Shown here in pieces: positions 28,892 to 37,133 of a stretch of DNA of 64,000 bases; position 1 is the first letter of the stretch, and the number at the start of each line of letters is the position of its first letter. Origin of the DNA: Pseudonocardia sp. EC080619-01 (GTDB taxonomy: Bacteria; Actinomycetota; Actinomycetes; Mycobacteriales; Pseudonocardiaceae); assembly GCF_001420995.1 (NCBI RefSeq), contig NZ_CP012184.1, forward strand, positions 542,501-606,500, given 5' to 3'. A model generated the notes under the pieces. It ran no database searches, was not told the origin of the DNA, and was given only the letters and a program-made list of their open reading frames with translations. The translations under genes and the position numbers were made by a program.

Positions 28892-30142
28892 TCAGCCGTG
28901 CTCGTTCGCGACGTCGGCGGCCGGCACCGCGGGGACCCGCCGGAACCGCGGGTGCAGCAGGACGAAAGCGGTCACCGCGGCCATGACGGCCGCACCCACC
29001 AGCACCGGCAGCGGCGGCCAGATCCCGTACAGCCCGGTCCCGGCGGTGGGGGCGATCACGAAGGTCAGGCCGGAGGTGGCGGTGGTCAGGCCGGCCAGCC
29101 CGCCCTGCTCCGCCCGCTCGACGAGCAGGGTCGGGCCGGCGGTGTAGCCCGGCATCGCGGTGCCGAGCCCCAGCCCGACGAGCAGGATCGCGACGACGAT
29201 CGCCGCCGCGCCGGTGTCCGGCACCAGCAGGACGAACCCGGCGAGGGCCACCGATCCCCCGACCCGCAGCAGGGTCGGCGCGGTCCAGCCGCTGCGCGGC
29301 ACGACGACCGCCTGCGCGAGCACCATGCCGAGCCCGGCGGCGAGCAGCGTCCCGCCGGTCACCAGCCCGGTGGCCTCCGCGGAGAGCCCCAGGCGGTCCT
29401 GCACGAGGAACCCGGTGATCACCTGGATGAAGCCGAGCGCGGTGAACATGCCGAACCCGGCCAGCAGGAACGGCCAGACCCGCGGATCGGTCGGCCGCAC
29501 CCGGGCCGGTTCCTCGACCAGCTCGGCGCGCGGTTCGCGCCGGAGCCGGGTCGCGACCAGGACGAGCCCGGCACCCAGCAGCACCGGGACCGCGATGAGC
29601 GGGGTGAGCACACCGAACACCGACAGCACGCCCCCGACGACCGAGCCCCCCACCATCGCGACACCCTGCACCGCGCCGATACCGGCCATGCCCTTCACCC
29701 GGGCCCGCTCGTCGGCGGTGACGTCGGCGACGTAGGCCTGCGCGGTCGGCGGCACGGCGGCGATCGCGGTGCCGAACCCCAGGCCACGCAGCAGCACGAA
29801 CAGCACGAACAGTCCCGTCCCGGTCACCGCACCGGTCGTCCCCGACCAGGCGACCAGCGCGAACAGCGCCATCGACGTGGTGGCCAGTGCCAGCGCACCC
29901 ACGAGCACCGGCTTGCGGCCCCAGGACTGCGAGCGGCGGCCCCAGGACTGGCTGGTGAGCACGACCATCAGGGCTGCCGTGCTGATCGTGACACCGACCT
30001 GCCACTCGGCCAGGCCGACCTCGCGGGACAGCGGGGCGATGACGGGGTTGAGCGTCATCTGGCCCAGGAAGACCAGGAACACCGCGGCGAGCAGCAGCCC
30101 GATCTGCGGCCGGGGCGGGGAGCCGTCGCGGGCAGCGGTCAC
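28892..30142 (-). CDS. MFS transporter (multidrug-type exporter)
   Basis: A 416-residue major facilitator with about twelve transmembrane helices, a central charged loop near 200-220 (TRLRREPRAELVEEPARV) and no long tails. Motif A after helix 2 is recognisable as SQSWGRKPVL but is preceded by an extra SQSWGRR copy, a 7-residue tandem duplication (21 bp, about 29916-29957). RGLGFGTAIAAVPPTAQAYVAD and ERARVKGMAGIGAVQG are typical of drug/H+ antiporters of the TetA/Bcr class. It lies 57 bp upstream of the ABC-F mini-ORF on the same strand, so the two may form a resistance pair. The substrate is unknown. Confidence 0.85.
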   Translation of the reverse strand: MTAARDGSPPRPQIGLLLAAVFLVFLGQMTLNPVIAPLSREVGLAEWQVGVTISTAALMVVLTSQSWGRRSQSWGRKPVLVGALALATTSMALFALVAWSGTTGAVTGTGLFVLFVLLRGLGFGTAIAAVPPTAQAYVADVTADERARVKGMAGIGAVQGVAMVGGSVVGGVLSVFGVLTPLIAVPVLLGAGLVLVATRLRREPRAELVEEPARVRPTDPRVWPFLLAGFGMFTALGFIQVITGFLVQDRLGLSAEATGLVTGGTLLAAGLGMVLAQAVVVPRSGWTAPTLLRVGGSVALAGFVLLVPDTGAAAIVVAILLVGLGLGTAMPGYTAGPTLLVERAEQGGLAGLTTATSGLTFVIAPTAGTGLYGIWPPLPVLVGAAVMAAVTAFVLLHPRFRRVPAVPAADVANEHG

Positions 30143-30154
30143 GGACCGAGTGTC

Positions 30155-30685
30155 TCAGCTCCAGCCGTAGCGCGACCGGAGCTGGTCGGCGACCCGGTCG
30201 AACCGGCTCCGGTCGAGCACCGCGCCCTCGCGCCGGATCCCGTGCTCGTCGATCTCCAGCACCCGGTCGAGCCGGATGTAGGAGTCGCGGCCCTCCCGGT
30301 CCCAGGCGCCGGAGCCGATGCCGACCCAGTCCGGGTCGTCGGCCCGCCGGTCCTGGCTGGACAGCATGAGCCCGAGCAGCTCCGCACCGGAGCGCCCGAC
30401 GACCAGCAGCGGCCGGTCCTTGCCCTGGCTCGGGTCCTCCTCGTAGGGCACCCAGGTCCAGACGATCTCACCCGGGTCGGCGGCACCGTCCGGCTCGGGC
30501 GCGTAGGCGACCTTGCGGGCCCGGTCGCCGGTGGGGGCGGTGCGCACCGGCGCCGTGGCGGGGGCACCTCCGCCCCGCGCCGGGGCCGGTCGGCCGCCGC
30601 GGTCCTTCTGCTTCTGCGAGTCCTTCAGCAGCTGCATCGCCACGTCGGCGGCCTTGCGCAGGACCGAGCCCCAGTTGATCGCCAT
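30155..30685 (-). CDS. PemK/MazF-fold protein
   Basis: A 176-residue cytosolic protein. After a helical N-terminus (MAINWGSVLRKAADVAMQLL) and a Pro/Ala-rich linker (about 30-58), the C-terminal domain resembles the PemK/MazF barrel: GEIVWTWVPYEEDPSQGKDRPLLVVGR (72-98, split across the barrel's first strands), then LGLMLSSQD and SYIRLDRVLEIDEHGI. In MazF the first segment forms the RNA-binding surface. No antitoxin gene is next to it, so it may be a housekeeping offshoot rather than a toxin. It ends 12 bp before the MFS start, so it is likely co-transcribed upstream of it. The ATG at 30685 is the natural start. Confidence 0.65.
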   Translation of the reverse strand: MAINWGSVLRKAADVAMQLLKDSQKQKDRGGRPAPARGGGAPATAPVRTAPTGDRARKVAYAPEPDGAADPGEIVWTWVPYEEDPSQGKDRPLLVVGRSGAELLGLMLSSQDRRADDPDWVGIGSGAWDREGRDSYIRLDRVLEIDEHGIRREGAVLDRSRFDRVADQLRSRYGWS

Positions 30686-30767
30686 GCCGGTCAGCCTGCC
30701 GCACGTGCGGGTGATCACCGGCGCCGGGGCACGCATGAACGGCGGAGCACGTGGGAATCCGCCCGGC

Positions 30768-31805
30768 ATGAAGGCGACGCTCATCCACGGCACGCACGAC
30801 ATCCGGGTCTCGGCCGACGTGCCGGACCCACGGCTGCGCGACGACACCGACGCGATCGTGCGGGTCGTCCGGTCCTGCATCTGCGGCAGCGACCTGTGGC
30901 CGTACAACGCGGCCGAGGACTCCCCCGAGGGGAAGCGGATCGGGCACGAGTTCCTCGGCGTCGTGGAGGAGGTCGGCGCGGGCGTCCGGACCACCCGCAA
31001 GGGGCAGCTCGTCGTCGCACCGTTCGTGTGGGCCGACAACACCTGCGACTTCTGCGCGCAGGGCCTCCAGACCTCCTGCCGGCACGGCGGCGGCTGGGGT
31101 GCCGACGGCACCGACGGCGGCCAGGGCGAGGCGGTCCGCGTCCCGTTCGCCGACGGCACCCTGGTCCCGATGCCCGGTGAGCCGGACGACGCGCTGCTCG
31201 CCTCGATGCTCACGCTGTCCGACGTGTTCTCCACCGGCCACCATGCGGCCGTCTCCGCGCGGGTGAGGCGGGGCGACACGGTCGCGGTCGTCGGGGACGG
31301 CGCGGTCGGGCTGTCCGCGGTGCTCGCCGCGAACCGGCTCGGCGCGGAGCGGATCATCCTGCTCGGCAGGCACACCGACCGCACCGACCTCGGCCGGGAG
31401 TTCGGCGCCACCGACGTCGTCGCGGAGCGCGGCGACGAGGGGATCGAGCGGGTCCGCGAGCTCACCGGCGGCGACGGCGTGCACGCGGCACTGGAGTGCG
31501 TCGGGTTCGCCGAGGCGGTCCGCACCGCCGTCGGCATCACCCGCGACGGCGGTCTCGTCGGCCGCGTCGGCGTCTCGCAGTACACCGACGTGCCGCTCGG
31601 GGTGGGCCCGTTCATGCGCAACGTCGGCATCGTCGGCGGGGTGGCCCCGGCCCGCGCCTACATCGAGGAGCTGCTCCCGGACGTGCTCGACGGCACCGTC
31701 GAGCCGGGCCGGGTGTTCGACCGGACGATCGGCCTCGACGACGTCCCGGACGGCTACCGCGCGATGAACGAGCGCGAGGCGCTGAAGGTGCTGATCGCGC
31801 CCTGA
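30768..31805 (+). CDS. Zinc-dependent alcohol dehydrogenase family protein
   Basis: A medium-chain dehydrogenase of 345 residues. Catalytic-zinc ligands are Cys39 (CICGSD), His60-Glu61 (IGHEFLG) and a downstream acidic residue. In the structural-zinc lobe only three of the four usual Cys are kept: Cys93, Cys96 and Cys104, with Gly at the third position. The NAD(P) Rossmann motif is VAVVGDGAVGLSAVLAANRLGA. The C-terminal lobe carries GGDGVHAALECVG. The substrate is unknown. The ATG at 30768 is preceded by GAATCC 7 bases upstream. The gene ends at a strong hairpin terminator shared with trxA. Confidence 0.88.
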   Translation: MKATLIHGTHDIRVSADVPDPRLRDDTDAIVRVVRSCICGSDLWPYNAAEDSPEGKRIGHEFLGVVEEVGAGVRTTRKGQLVVAPFVWADNTCDFCAQGLQTSCRHGGGWGADGTDGGQGEAVRVPFADGTLVPMPGEPDDALLASMLTLSDVFSTGHHAAVSARVRRGDTVAVVGDGAVGLSAVLAANRLGAERIILLGRHTDRTDLGREFGATDVVAERGDEGIERVRELTGGDGVHAALECVGFAEAVRTAVGITRDGGLVGRVGVSQYTDVPLGVGPFMRNVGIVGGVAPARAYIEELLPDVLDGTVEPGRVFDRTIGLDDVPDGYRAMNEREALKVLIAP

Positions 31806-31821
31806 CCCCGGGCCGGACGGA

Positions 31822-31860
31822 CGAGAGGCCCCGCACACCGTGGGTGTGCGGGGCCTCTCG
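31822..31860. terminator. Bidirectional hairpin terminator
   Basis: A perfect 18-bp stem (31822-31839 with 31843-31860) around a three-base GTG loop lies between the convergent dehydrogenase and thioredoxin genes. There is no T-run, as is common in actinobacteria. It is the strongest hairpin in the window. Confidence 0.85.
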
Positions 31861-31874
31861 TGGTCGGTGACGCC

Positions 31875-32261
31875 TCAGGCGCTGCCGTCGCCCTCCTGCT
31901 TCTCCTGCTCGGCGACGGCGGCCTTGACCTCGTCCATGTCGACGCCCTTGACCTGTCCGATGAGGTCCTCGAGCGCCTCGGCGGGCAGTGCGCCCGGCTC
32001 CGAGTACAGGACGACGCCGTCGCGCACGGCCATCACGGTCGGGATCGAGGAGATCCCGAACGCGCCGGCCAGCTCCTGCTGCGCCTCGGTGTCGACCTTC
32101 CCGAAGGTCACGTCCTCGTGCTTCTCGGACGCCTCGTCGTAGACGGGGGCGAACTGCTTGCACGGTCCGCACCAGGACGCCCAGAAGTCGATCAGGACGG
32201 TCGCCCCGGGCGCGCCCACGACGTCGTTGAAGTTGTCGGTGGTCAGTTCCACGGTGGCCAT
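31875..32261 (-). CDS. trxA: Thioredoxin
   Basis: A 128-residue thioredoxin with the redox site WCGPC (Cys31 and Cys34) in DFWASWCGPCKQF, followed by the cis-Pro motif ISSIPTVMAV. The N-terminal 105 residues form the whole fold; about 20 acidic residues (VAEQEKQEGDG) extend beyond it. It reduces disulfides in cytosolic proteins using thioredoxin reductase, which is not encoded in this window. It follows the SulP-carbonic anhydrase gene by 49 bp on the same strand and ends at the shared terminator. Confidence 0.96.
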   Translation of the reverse strand: MATVELTTDNFNDVVGAPGATVLIDFWASWCGPCKQFAPVYDEASEKHEDVTFGKVDTEAQQELAGAFGISSIPTVMAVRDGVVLYSEPGALPAEALEDLIGQVKGVDMDEVKAAVAEQEKQEGDGSA

Positions 32262-32310
32262 TGTCGCTCCAACGACGTCGGGGGGCGGAGTTGTTCCCGA
32301 TCCGGGTGGA

Positions 32311-34620
32311 TCAGACCTTCAGGATGCGGCGCGCGGCCGCGGTGATGCCGTGACCGTGCCCTGCCGCGATCTTGTCCAGGCCGGAGCCGACGGCCTCGTC
32401 GTCCGGACGGACGTCGACGAAGCGCTGGGCCTCCTCGTCGAGCACCAGCACGCGGGCGGTGCGGATGTCGTAGAACATGCCCATCACCTCGGCGCCGGAG
32501 TCCTGGGCCCGCAGCATCTCCATCTGCAGCGCGACGTTCACCATCGCGAGCTGGTCGGTCTCCTCGAAGCCGTCCTGCGCAGCGGCCTCGGCGACCGGGT
32601 GACCGGTCTCGAAGGCGCGCAGCACCGGACGGGCCTCCAGCAGCCAGGTCCCGAGGGCGCCCTCGGTGCCGGCCGCGCCGGACCGCAGGCCCTTCATCGC
32701 GCCGCAGCCGGAGTGCCCGCAGACGGCGACCAGGGGGACGTTCAGCGCCGAGGTCGCGAACTCGACCGCGGCGGCGGTGCCCGGCCCGCAGGCCAGGTTG
32801 CCGACGTTCTGCACGGTGAACACGTCACCGGGACCGCTGTGGGTGATCACGTGCGGCAGCACCCGGGAGTCCGCGCAGGAGATCATCATCGCGGACGGGG
32901 CCTGGCCGTTGGCCAGCTCCGACATCGTCGGGCGGATCGCGTCGCAGGTGTTCTCGTGGTACGCCGCGACGCCCGCCATCAGCGGCTCGGACGCCGTCTG
33001 CTCGGCGTTGCGGGACTGCCACTCGCCCCAGGTCAGGAACCGGGCGCCGGGCGCGGTGGCGGCGCTGCGGCGCGCCTCGTCCGGCTCGATGACGACGACG
33101 GTCCCGCCGGTGCCCTCGTGCCGCGCCTTCCAGGCCAGCAGGTGGTCGTAGGCGGCGTGGTCGAGGTAGTCGGTGACCAGACGGACGGTGACATCGGTGC
33201 CGCGCGGCACGGCGTTCAGCTCACGGGACAGCCGCGGCACGGCGAGGAAGCTCAGCGAGCCCTCGATGACGAGCTCGCAGCTGCCGTCGGCGGCCTGCTC
33301 CAGGTGCGGGCGCGAGCGCACCGCACGCCACAGGAGCATCAGGCCGGCCAGCACCAGCCCGGCCACGACGCCCTCGAGCAGGTTCAGGAACACGACACCG
33401 GCGAGCGTGACGGCGTAGATCGCGAGCTCGCCGTGGGCGCGGGCGGTGCGGATGTCGACCGGCTTGATCAGGCCGATACCCATCATGACCAGCAGACCGG
33501 CCAGGGCGGCCATCGGGATGAGCTCGATGACGCCGATCAGGACGATCGCGAACAGCGCGATCCACACACCGTGCAGCACCGTGGAGGCGCGGGTCTCCGC
33601 ACCGGCCTTGACGTTCGCGGCGGACCGCACGATGACACCGGTGATCGGCAGGCCGCCGATCATGCCGGAGACGGTGTTGGCGGCACCCTGGCCGAGCAGC
33701 TCGCGGTCGGTGTCGGTGCGGGTGCCCGGCTTCATCCGCTCGATGGCGACGGCCGAGAGCAGCGACTCGACGCTGGCGATCAGCGCCACGGTGAGCATGC
33801 CGAACAGGACACCGCCCCAGTTCGACTCCGGCAGCGACGGCAGCGACAGCGCGTCCAGGAGCGAGCCCCCCAGCTCGACCCGGGCGACGTCGGTGAAGCC
33901 CAGCGACACCACGGTCGCGGCCACGATGGCGATCAGCGCCGCGGGCACCACGGTGACCTTCGAGGGCAGCCGGCTCCAGCCGAGCATGATCGCGATGACG
34001 AGGCCGCCGAGCAGCAGCGCGGGGAGCGACAGGTTCGCGATCGCGCCCGGGAGCGCGGTGATGGACGCGACACCGCCGGTCTGGGCCTCGCCGCCGAGGA
34101 CGACGTTCAGCTGGCCGAGTGCGATCGTCGCGCCGATACCGGCGAGCATGCCGTGCACGACGGCCGGCGGGATGGCCTGGGCGAAGCGCGAGAGCTTCGT
34201 GAGACCGAAGACGATCTGGAGCACACCGGCGCCGGCGGTGATCAGCGTGGTGACCTGCCAGCCGTAGGTGTTGACGAGCTCGGCGACGATCACCGTGAGA
34301 CCGGCGGCCGGCCCGGAGACCTGCAGCTTCGAGCCGCCGAGCAGCCCGGCGACGACGGCACCCACCACGGCGGCGACGAGGCCGGCCAGGATCGGGGCGC
34401 CGGAGGCGACGGCGATGCCGAGCGAGAGCGGCACCGCGACGAGGAAGACGACGATGGAGGCCGAGAAGTCGGCCCGCGCGTGCGGGAAGGTCCGCCCGAA
34501 CCATCCACCACCGGGCGGCGAGTGCTCCCCCCGGCCGGACTCGACCGGGGAGTGCTCGTCCTGGGTGGTGCGGACGGGACTGGTGTGACTGGTGTTACTG
34601 GAGTGACTGTGCGAGGGCAC
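32311..34620 (-). CDS. SulP-family transporter fused to beta-carbonic anhydrase
   Basis: A 769-residue fusion. After a His/Ser-rich N-terminal tail (residues 1-38) come the SulP membrane domain with about 11-12 helices (45-435), a cytosolic STAS-like segment (about 445-545), and a beta-carbonic anhydrase (about 550-769). The zinc ligands Cys582, His636 and Cys639 and the Asp584-Arg pair (CADSRV, CGHSGCGA) are intact, so the enzyme should interconvert CO2 and bicarbonate at the membrane, next to an anion (probably bicarbonate) transporter. Similar fusions occur in mycobacteria. The GTG at 34620 is supported by GGAGG five bases upstream; the frame opens further but with no signal. Confidence 0.9.
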   Translation of the reverse strand: MPSHSHSSNTSHTSPVRTTQDEHSPVESGRGEHSPPGGGWFGRTFPHARADFSASIVVFLVAVPLSLGIAVASGAPILAGLVAAVVGAVVAGLLGGSKLQVSGPAAGLTVIVAELVNTYGWQVTTLITAGAGVLQIVFGLTKLSRFAQAIPPAVVHGMLAGIGATIALGQLNVVLGGEAQTGGVASITALPGAIANLSLPALLLGGLVIAIMLGWSRLPSKVTVVPAALIAIVAATVVSLGFTDVARVELGGSLLDALSLPSLPESNWGGVLFGMLTVALIASVESLLSAVAIERMKPGTRTDTDRELLGQGAANTVSGMIGGLPITGVIVRSAANVKAGAETRASTVLHGVWIALFAIVLIGVIELIPMAALAGLLVMMGIGLIKPVDIRTARAHGELAIYAVTLAGVVFLNLLEGVVAGLVLAGLMLLWRAVRSRPHLEQAADGSCELVIEGSLSFLAVPRLSRELNAVPRGTDVTVRLVTDYLDHAAYDHLLAWKARHEGTGGTVVVIEPDEARRSAATAPGARFLTWGEWQSRNAEQTASEPLMAGVAAYHENTCDAIRPTMSELANGQAPSAMMISCADSRVLPHVITHSGPGDVFTVQNVGNLACGPGTAAAVEFATSALNVPLVAVCGHSGCGAMKGLRSGAAGTEGALGTWLLEARPVLRAFETGHPVAEAAAQDGFEETDQLAMVNVALQMEMLRAQDSGAEVMGMFYDIRTARVLVLDEEAQRFVDVRPDDEAVGSGLDKIAAGHGHGITAAARRILKV

Positions 34621-34741
34621 CGGATCCTCCGGGGTCGGTCCGTTGGGGGCAGGCGGACCGCGGCGATGCGGTCGCGTGGCCGGCGGGGCGTGCGTGCACG
34701 CCACCAGCCGGACGTTTCGTCGAGTCACGGAAACGGATCTT

Positions 34742-34760
34742 GATGAGAGTGCTTCTCATC
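34742..34760. promoter_or_regulatory. Fur/Zur-like palindrome upstream of the SulP-carbonic anhydrase gene
   Basis: GATGAGA, five bases, TCTCATC: a perfect 7-bp inverted repeat about 120 bases upstream of the start at 34620. Its inner 17 bases, ATGAGAGTGCTTCTCAT, match 13 of 17 positions of the Zur-type pattern ATGAAAATGATTTTCAT. Control of a zinc enzyme by a Fur-family regulator would make sense, but the assignment is inference. Confidence 0.45.
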
Positions 34761-34813
34761 GAATCGGTGGGACACGACGAAACGCCCGGTCAGGACACTT
34801 CACCTCTGTGTAA

Positions 34814-34829
34814 CGTGATCAGCGTCACA
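34814..34829. promoter_or_regulatory. CRP/FNR-like site
   Basis: CGTGATCAGCGTCACA matches the CRP-family pattern TGTGA-N6-TCACA at nine of ten specified bases. It lies in the intergenic region about 195 bases upstream of the SulP-carbonic anhydrase start, where cAMP- or CO2-linked control is plausible. Not tested. Confidence 0.4.
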
Positions 34830-34873
34830 GTAAGATCCACCCGTGCAGGTGGCCCCCGTCACCGGCGCCGGTG

Positions 34874-36190
34874 CTATCCCGCCAGCGCCGCGGCCCGCAT
34901 TCCGGCCGTGATGAGCCCGATGTCCTCACGCGTACAGACGAACGGCGGCATCGCGTAGACCATCGAGCGGAACGGCCGCAGCCAGACTCCCGCGAGGACC
35001 GCCGCGGCGGTCGCCGCGGGGAGATCGATCTCGTGGTCGAGTTCGATCACCCCGATCGCACCGAGGATGCGGACCTCCGTCACCCCGGGCAGGGACCGGG
35101 CCGGTGCGAGACCGGCCCGGAGCGCGGCGGCGACGTCCTTCACCTCACGCCGCCAGTCGCGCTCCAGCAGCAGCGAGACCGACGCGTGCGCGACGGCGGC
35201 CGCCAGCGGGTTGCCCATGAAGGTGGGCCCGTGCATGAGGACGCCCGCCTCGCCCTCGGTGATGCCGTGGGCGACGCGCCCGCTGCACAGCGTCGCGGCC
35301 ATCGTCAGATACCCGCCGGTCAGCGCCTTGCCCAGGCACATGACGTCCGGTGCGACGCCCGCGTGGTCGGCGGCGAACAGCTCGCCGGTGCGGCCGAAGC
35401 CGGTGGCGATCTCGTCGAAGACCAGCAGCACGTCGTGCGCGTGGCACAGCTCCCGCAGCACGTGCAGGTAGCGGGGATCGTGGAAGCGCATGCCGCCCGC
35501 CCCCTGCACGACCGGCTCGACGATCACCGCGGCGAGCTCGTCGGCGTGCGTCTCGACCAGCTCGGCCAGGTGCGCGACGTAGTCGTGCGAGAAGTCCTCC
35601 GGCGGTGCGTCGGCGAACACCTGCTGCGGGAGCACGTCCGACCAGAGCGAGTGCATGCCGCCGTCGGGGTCGCAGACGCTCATCGCGCCGAACGTGTCAC
35701 CGTGGTAGCCGCGCCGCCAGGTCATCAGCCGGTGCTTCTCCGGCCGGCCGCGGGAGCGCCAGTACTGCAGGCACATCTTGATCGCGACCTCGACCGAGAC
35801 CGAGCCGGAGTCGGCGAGGAAGACGTGCTCCAGGCCCTCCGGGGTGACGTCCACCAGCAGCCGGGCCAGGTCGACGGCCGGGCCGTGGGTGACCCCGCCG
35901 AACATCACGTGGCTCATCCGGCCGAGCTGGTCCTGCACGGCCCGGTCCAGCCGGGGGTGCCGGTAGCCGTGGATCGCCGACCACCACGACGACATGCCGT
36001 CGACGAGCTCGCGGCCGTCCGGCAGCCGTAGCCGCACCCCCTCGGCCGACTCCACGACCAGCGGGGTCGCGGTGGCGGGCATGGGCGAGTAGGGGTGCCA
36101 GACGTGGGCACGGTCGGTGGCGAGCAGCCCCCCGGTGCCGTGCGGGGCAGGTGTCTCCCCCGGCTCGGGGGCGGATCCGGGGACGGTCAC
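34874..36190 (-). CDS. bioA: Adenosylmethionine-8-amino-7-oxononanoate aminotransferase
   Basis: A class III PLP aminotransferase of 438 residues that makes 7,8-diaminopelargonate using S-adenosylmethionine as amino donor in biotin synthesis. Diagnostic segments are HVWHPYSPM near 29-37, [16 protein letters not shown] with the tandem Trp, [49 protein letters not shown] with the PLP Asp, and [19 protein letters not shown] Lys (LGKALTGG). No other bio gene is in the window. The GTG at 36190 has TACGGT 8 bases upstream. It is divergent from a PaaX-family gene across only 40 bp, so that regulator could control it. Confidence 0.95.
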   Translation of the reverse strand: MTVPGSAPEPGETPAPHGTGGLLATDRAHVWHPYSPMPATATPLVVESAEGVRLRLPDGRELVDGMSSWWSAIHGYRHPRLDRAVQDQLGRMSHVMFGGVTHGPAVDLARLLVDVTPEGLEHVFLADSGSVSVEVAIKMCLQYWRSRGRPEKHRLMTWRRGYHGDTFGAMSVCDPDGGMHSLWSDVLPQQVFADAPPEDFSHDYVAHLAELVETHADELAAVIVEPVVQGAGGMRFHDPRYLHVLRELCHAHDVLLVFDEIATGFGRTGELFAADHAGVAPDVMCLGKALTGGYLTMAATLCSGRVAHGITEGEAGVLMHGPTFMGNPLAAAVAHASVSLLLERDWRREVKDVAAALRAGLAPARSLPGVTEVRILGAIGVIELDHEIDLPAATAAAVLAGVWLRPFRSMVYAMPPFVCTREDIGLITAGMRAAALAG

Positions 36191-36198
36191 GGCTGTCC

Positions 36199-36221
36199 AC
36201 CGTAGTCCCGGGTTCTACCCT
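36199..36221. promoter_or_regulatory. Divergent bioA/paaX-like promoter region
   Basis: Within the 40-bp gap lie TACGGT on the minus strand (36199-36204, 8 bases before the bioA GTG) and TACCCT on the plus strand (36216-36221, 9 bases before the regulator ATG). The two promoters overlap back to back, so binding of one protein would affect both genes. Confidence 0.5.
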
Positions 36222-36230
36222 GGTCCGACC

Positions 36231-37106
36231 ATGGCCACCCCATTCCGTGACCCCGGGCCCGCCGAGGCCGCCGACGGTTCCGCGCTACGGCGCCGCGAGC
36301 TGGGCCAGACCTCCGCCCGGTCGCTGCTGCTCACCGTGCTCGGCGAGTTCGTGCTCCCGGCCGGGGAGCCGGTGTGGACCCGCGCGCTGCTCGAGGTGCT
36401 CGGCACGCTCGGCGTCGAGGCGAAGTCGGCGCGCCAGGCACTCGCCAGGACCGCCGCCGAGGGCCTGCTGACCTCCGACCGCGACGGCAGGCGGGTGCGC
36501 TGGTCGCTCACCCCGTCCGGCGAGCGGCTGCTGTCCGACGGCGCAGCCCGCATCTACGGGCTCGGCGCCACCGGCACCGAGTGGGACGGCCGCTGGCTCG
36601 TCCTGCTGGCCTCGGTCCCCGAGTCCCGCAGGCGGCTGCGGCACCGGCTCCGCACCCGGCTCGCGTGGGCGGGCCTCGGCTCCCCCGCCCCCGGGGTGTG
36701 GCTCTCCCCCGACCCCGGCAAGGAGGAGCAGGTCGCCGCCGTGCTCGACGAGCTGGGACTGGCCGGGATGAGCAGCTCGTTCGTCGGGCGCTACGGCGGC
36801 ATCGGCAGCGCTGCCGAGGTGGTCGCCCAGGCCTGGGACCTCGACCGGGTGGAGGCGGCCTACCAGGAGTTCCTCGACGACTTCGGGGCCGAGCTCGACC
36901 GCACCGATCCCGGCGACGTGCTGGCCCGCCAGGTCCGGCTCGTGCACGCCTGGCGTCGCTTCCCGTTCCTCGACCCGGAGCTGCCCGCCGAGCTGCTGCC
37001 CGACCGCTGGGCCGGGACCCGCGCCACCGAGCTGTTCGCCGCGCTGCACGCGCGGTGGGACGGCGCGGCCCGCGCCGCCTGGGCGGAGCTGGCCGGCACC
37101 CCCTGA
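36231..37106 (+). CDS. PaaX-family transcriptional regulator
   Basis: A 291-residue PaaX-like protein. The N-terminal winged helix is at about 20-90 (SLLLTVLGEFVLPAGEPVW, EAKSARQALARTAAEGLL), a central Cas2-like/ferredoxin fold region at about 105-190 (WLVLLASVPESRRRLRHRLR, WAGLGSPAPGVWLSPDP), and a helical C-terminal domain at about 200-291 (RQVRLVHAWRRFPFLDPELP). Classical PaaX represses phenylacetate degradation and responds to phenylacetyl-CoA, but no paa genes are here. The divergent bioA is the nearest possible target. The ATG at 36231 fits the -10 box, and the gene ends inside a hairpin terminator. Confidence 0.88.
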   Translation: MATPFRDPGPAEAADGSALRRRELGQTSARSLLLTVLGEFVLPAGEPVWTRALLEVLGTLGVEAKSARQALARTAAEGLLTSDRDGRRVRWSLTPSGERLLSDGAARIYGLGATGTEWDGRWLVLLASVPESRRRLRHRLRTRLAWAGLGSPAPGVWLSPDPGKEEQVAAVLDELGLAGMSSSFVGRYGGIGSAAEVVAQAWDLDRVEAAYQEFLDDFGAELDRTDPGDVLARQVRLVHAWRRFPFLDPELPAELLPDRWAGTRATELFAALHARWDGAARAAWAELAGTP

Positions 37107-37120
37107 TCCCGGGGGTGCCG
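37094..37120. terminator. Hairpin terminator between the paaX-like gene and dnaE1
   Basis: A perfect 10-bp stem (37094-37103 with 37111-37120) with a seven-base loop holds the TGA stop of the PaaX gene. It lies 14 bases beyond the end of the convergent dnaE1, so it can serve both genes. Confidence 0.75.
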
Positions 37121-37133
37121 CCCGCGAGCCCGC

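Noticed and set aside
30155..30685. Complete PemK/MazF toxin-antitoxin pair
   Set aside because: No small antitoxin gene lies upstream; the neighbour is an alcohol dehydrogenase on the other strand.
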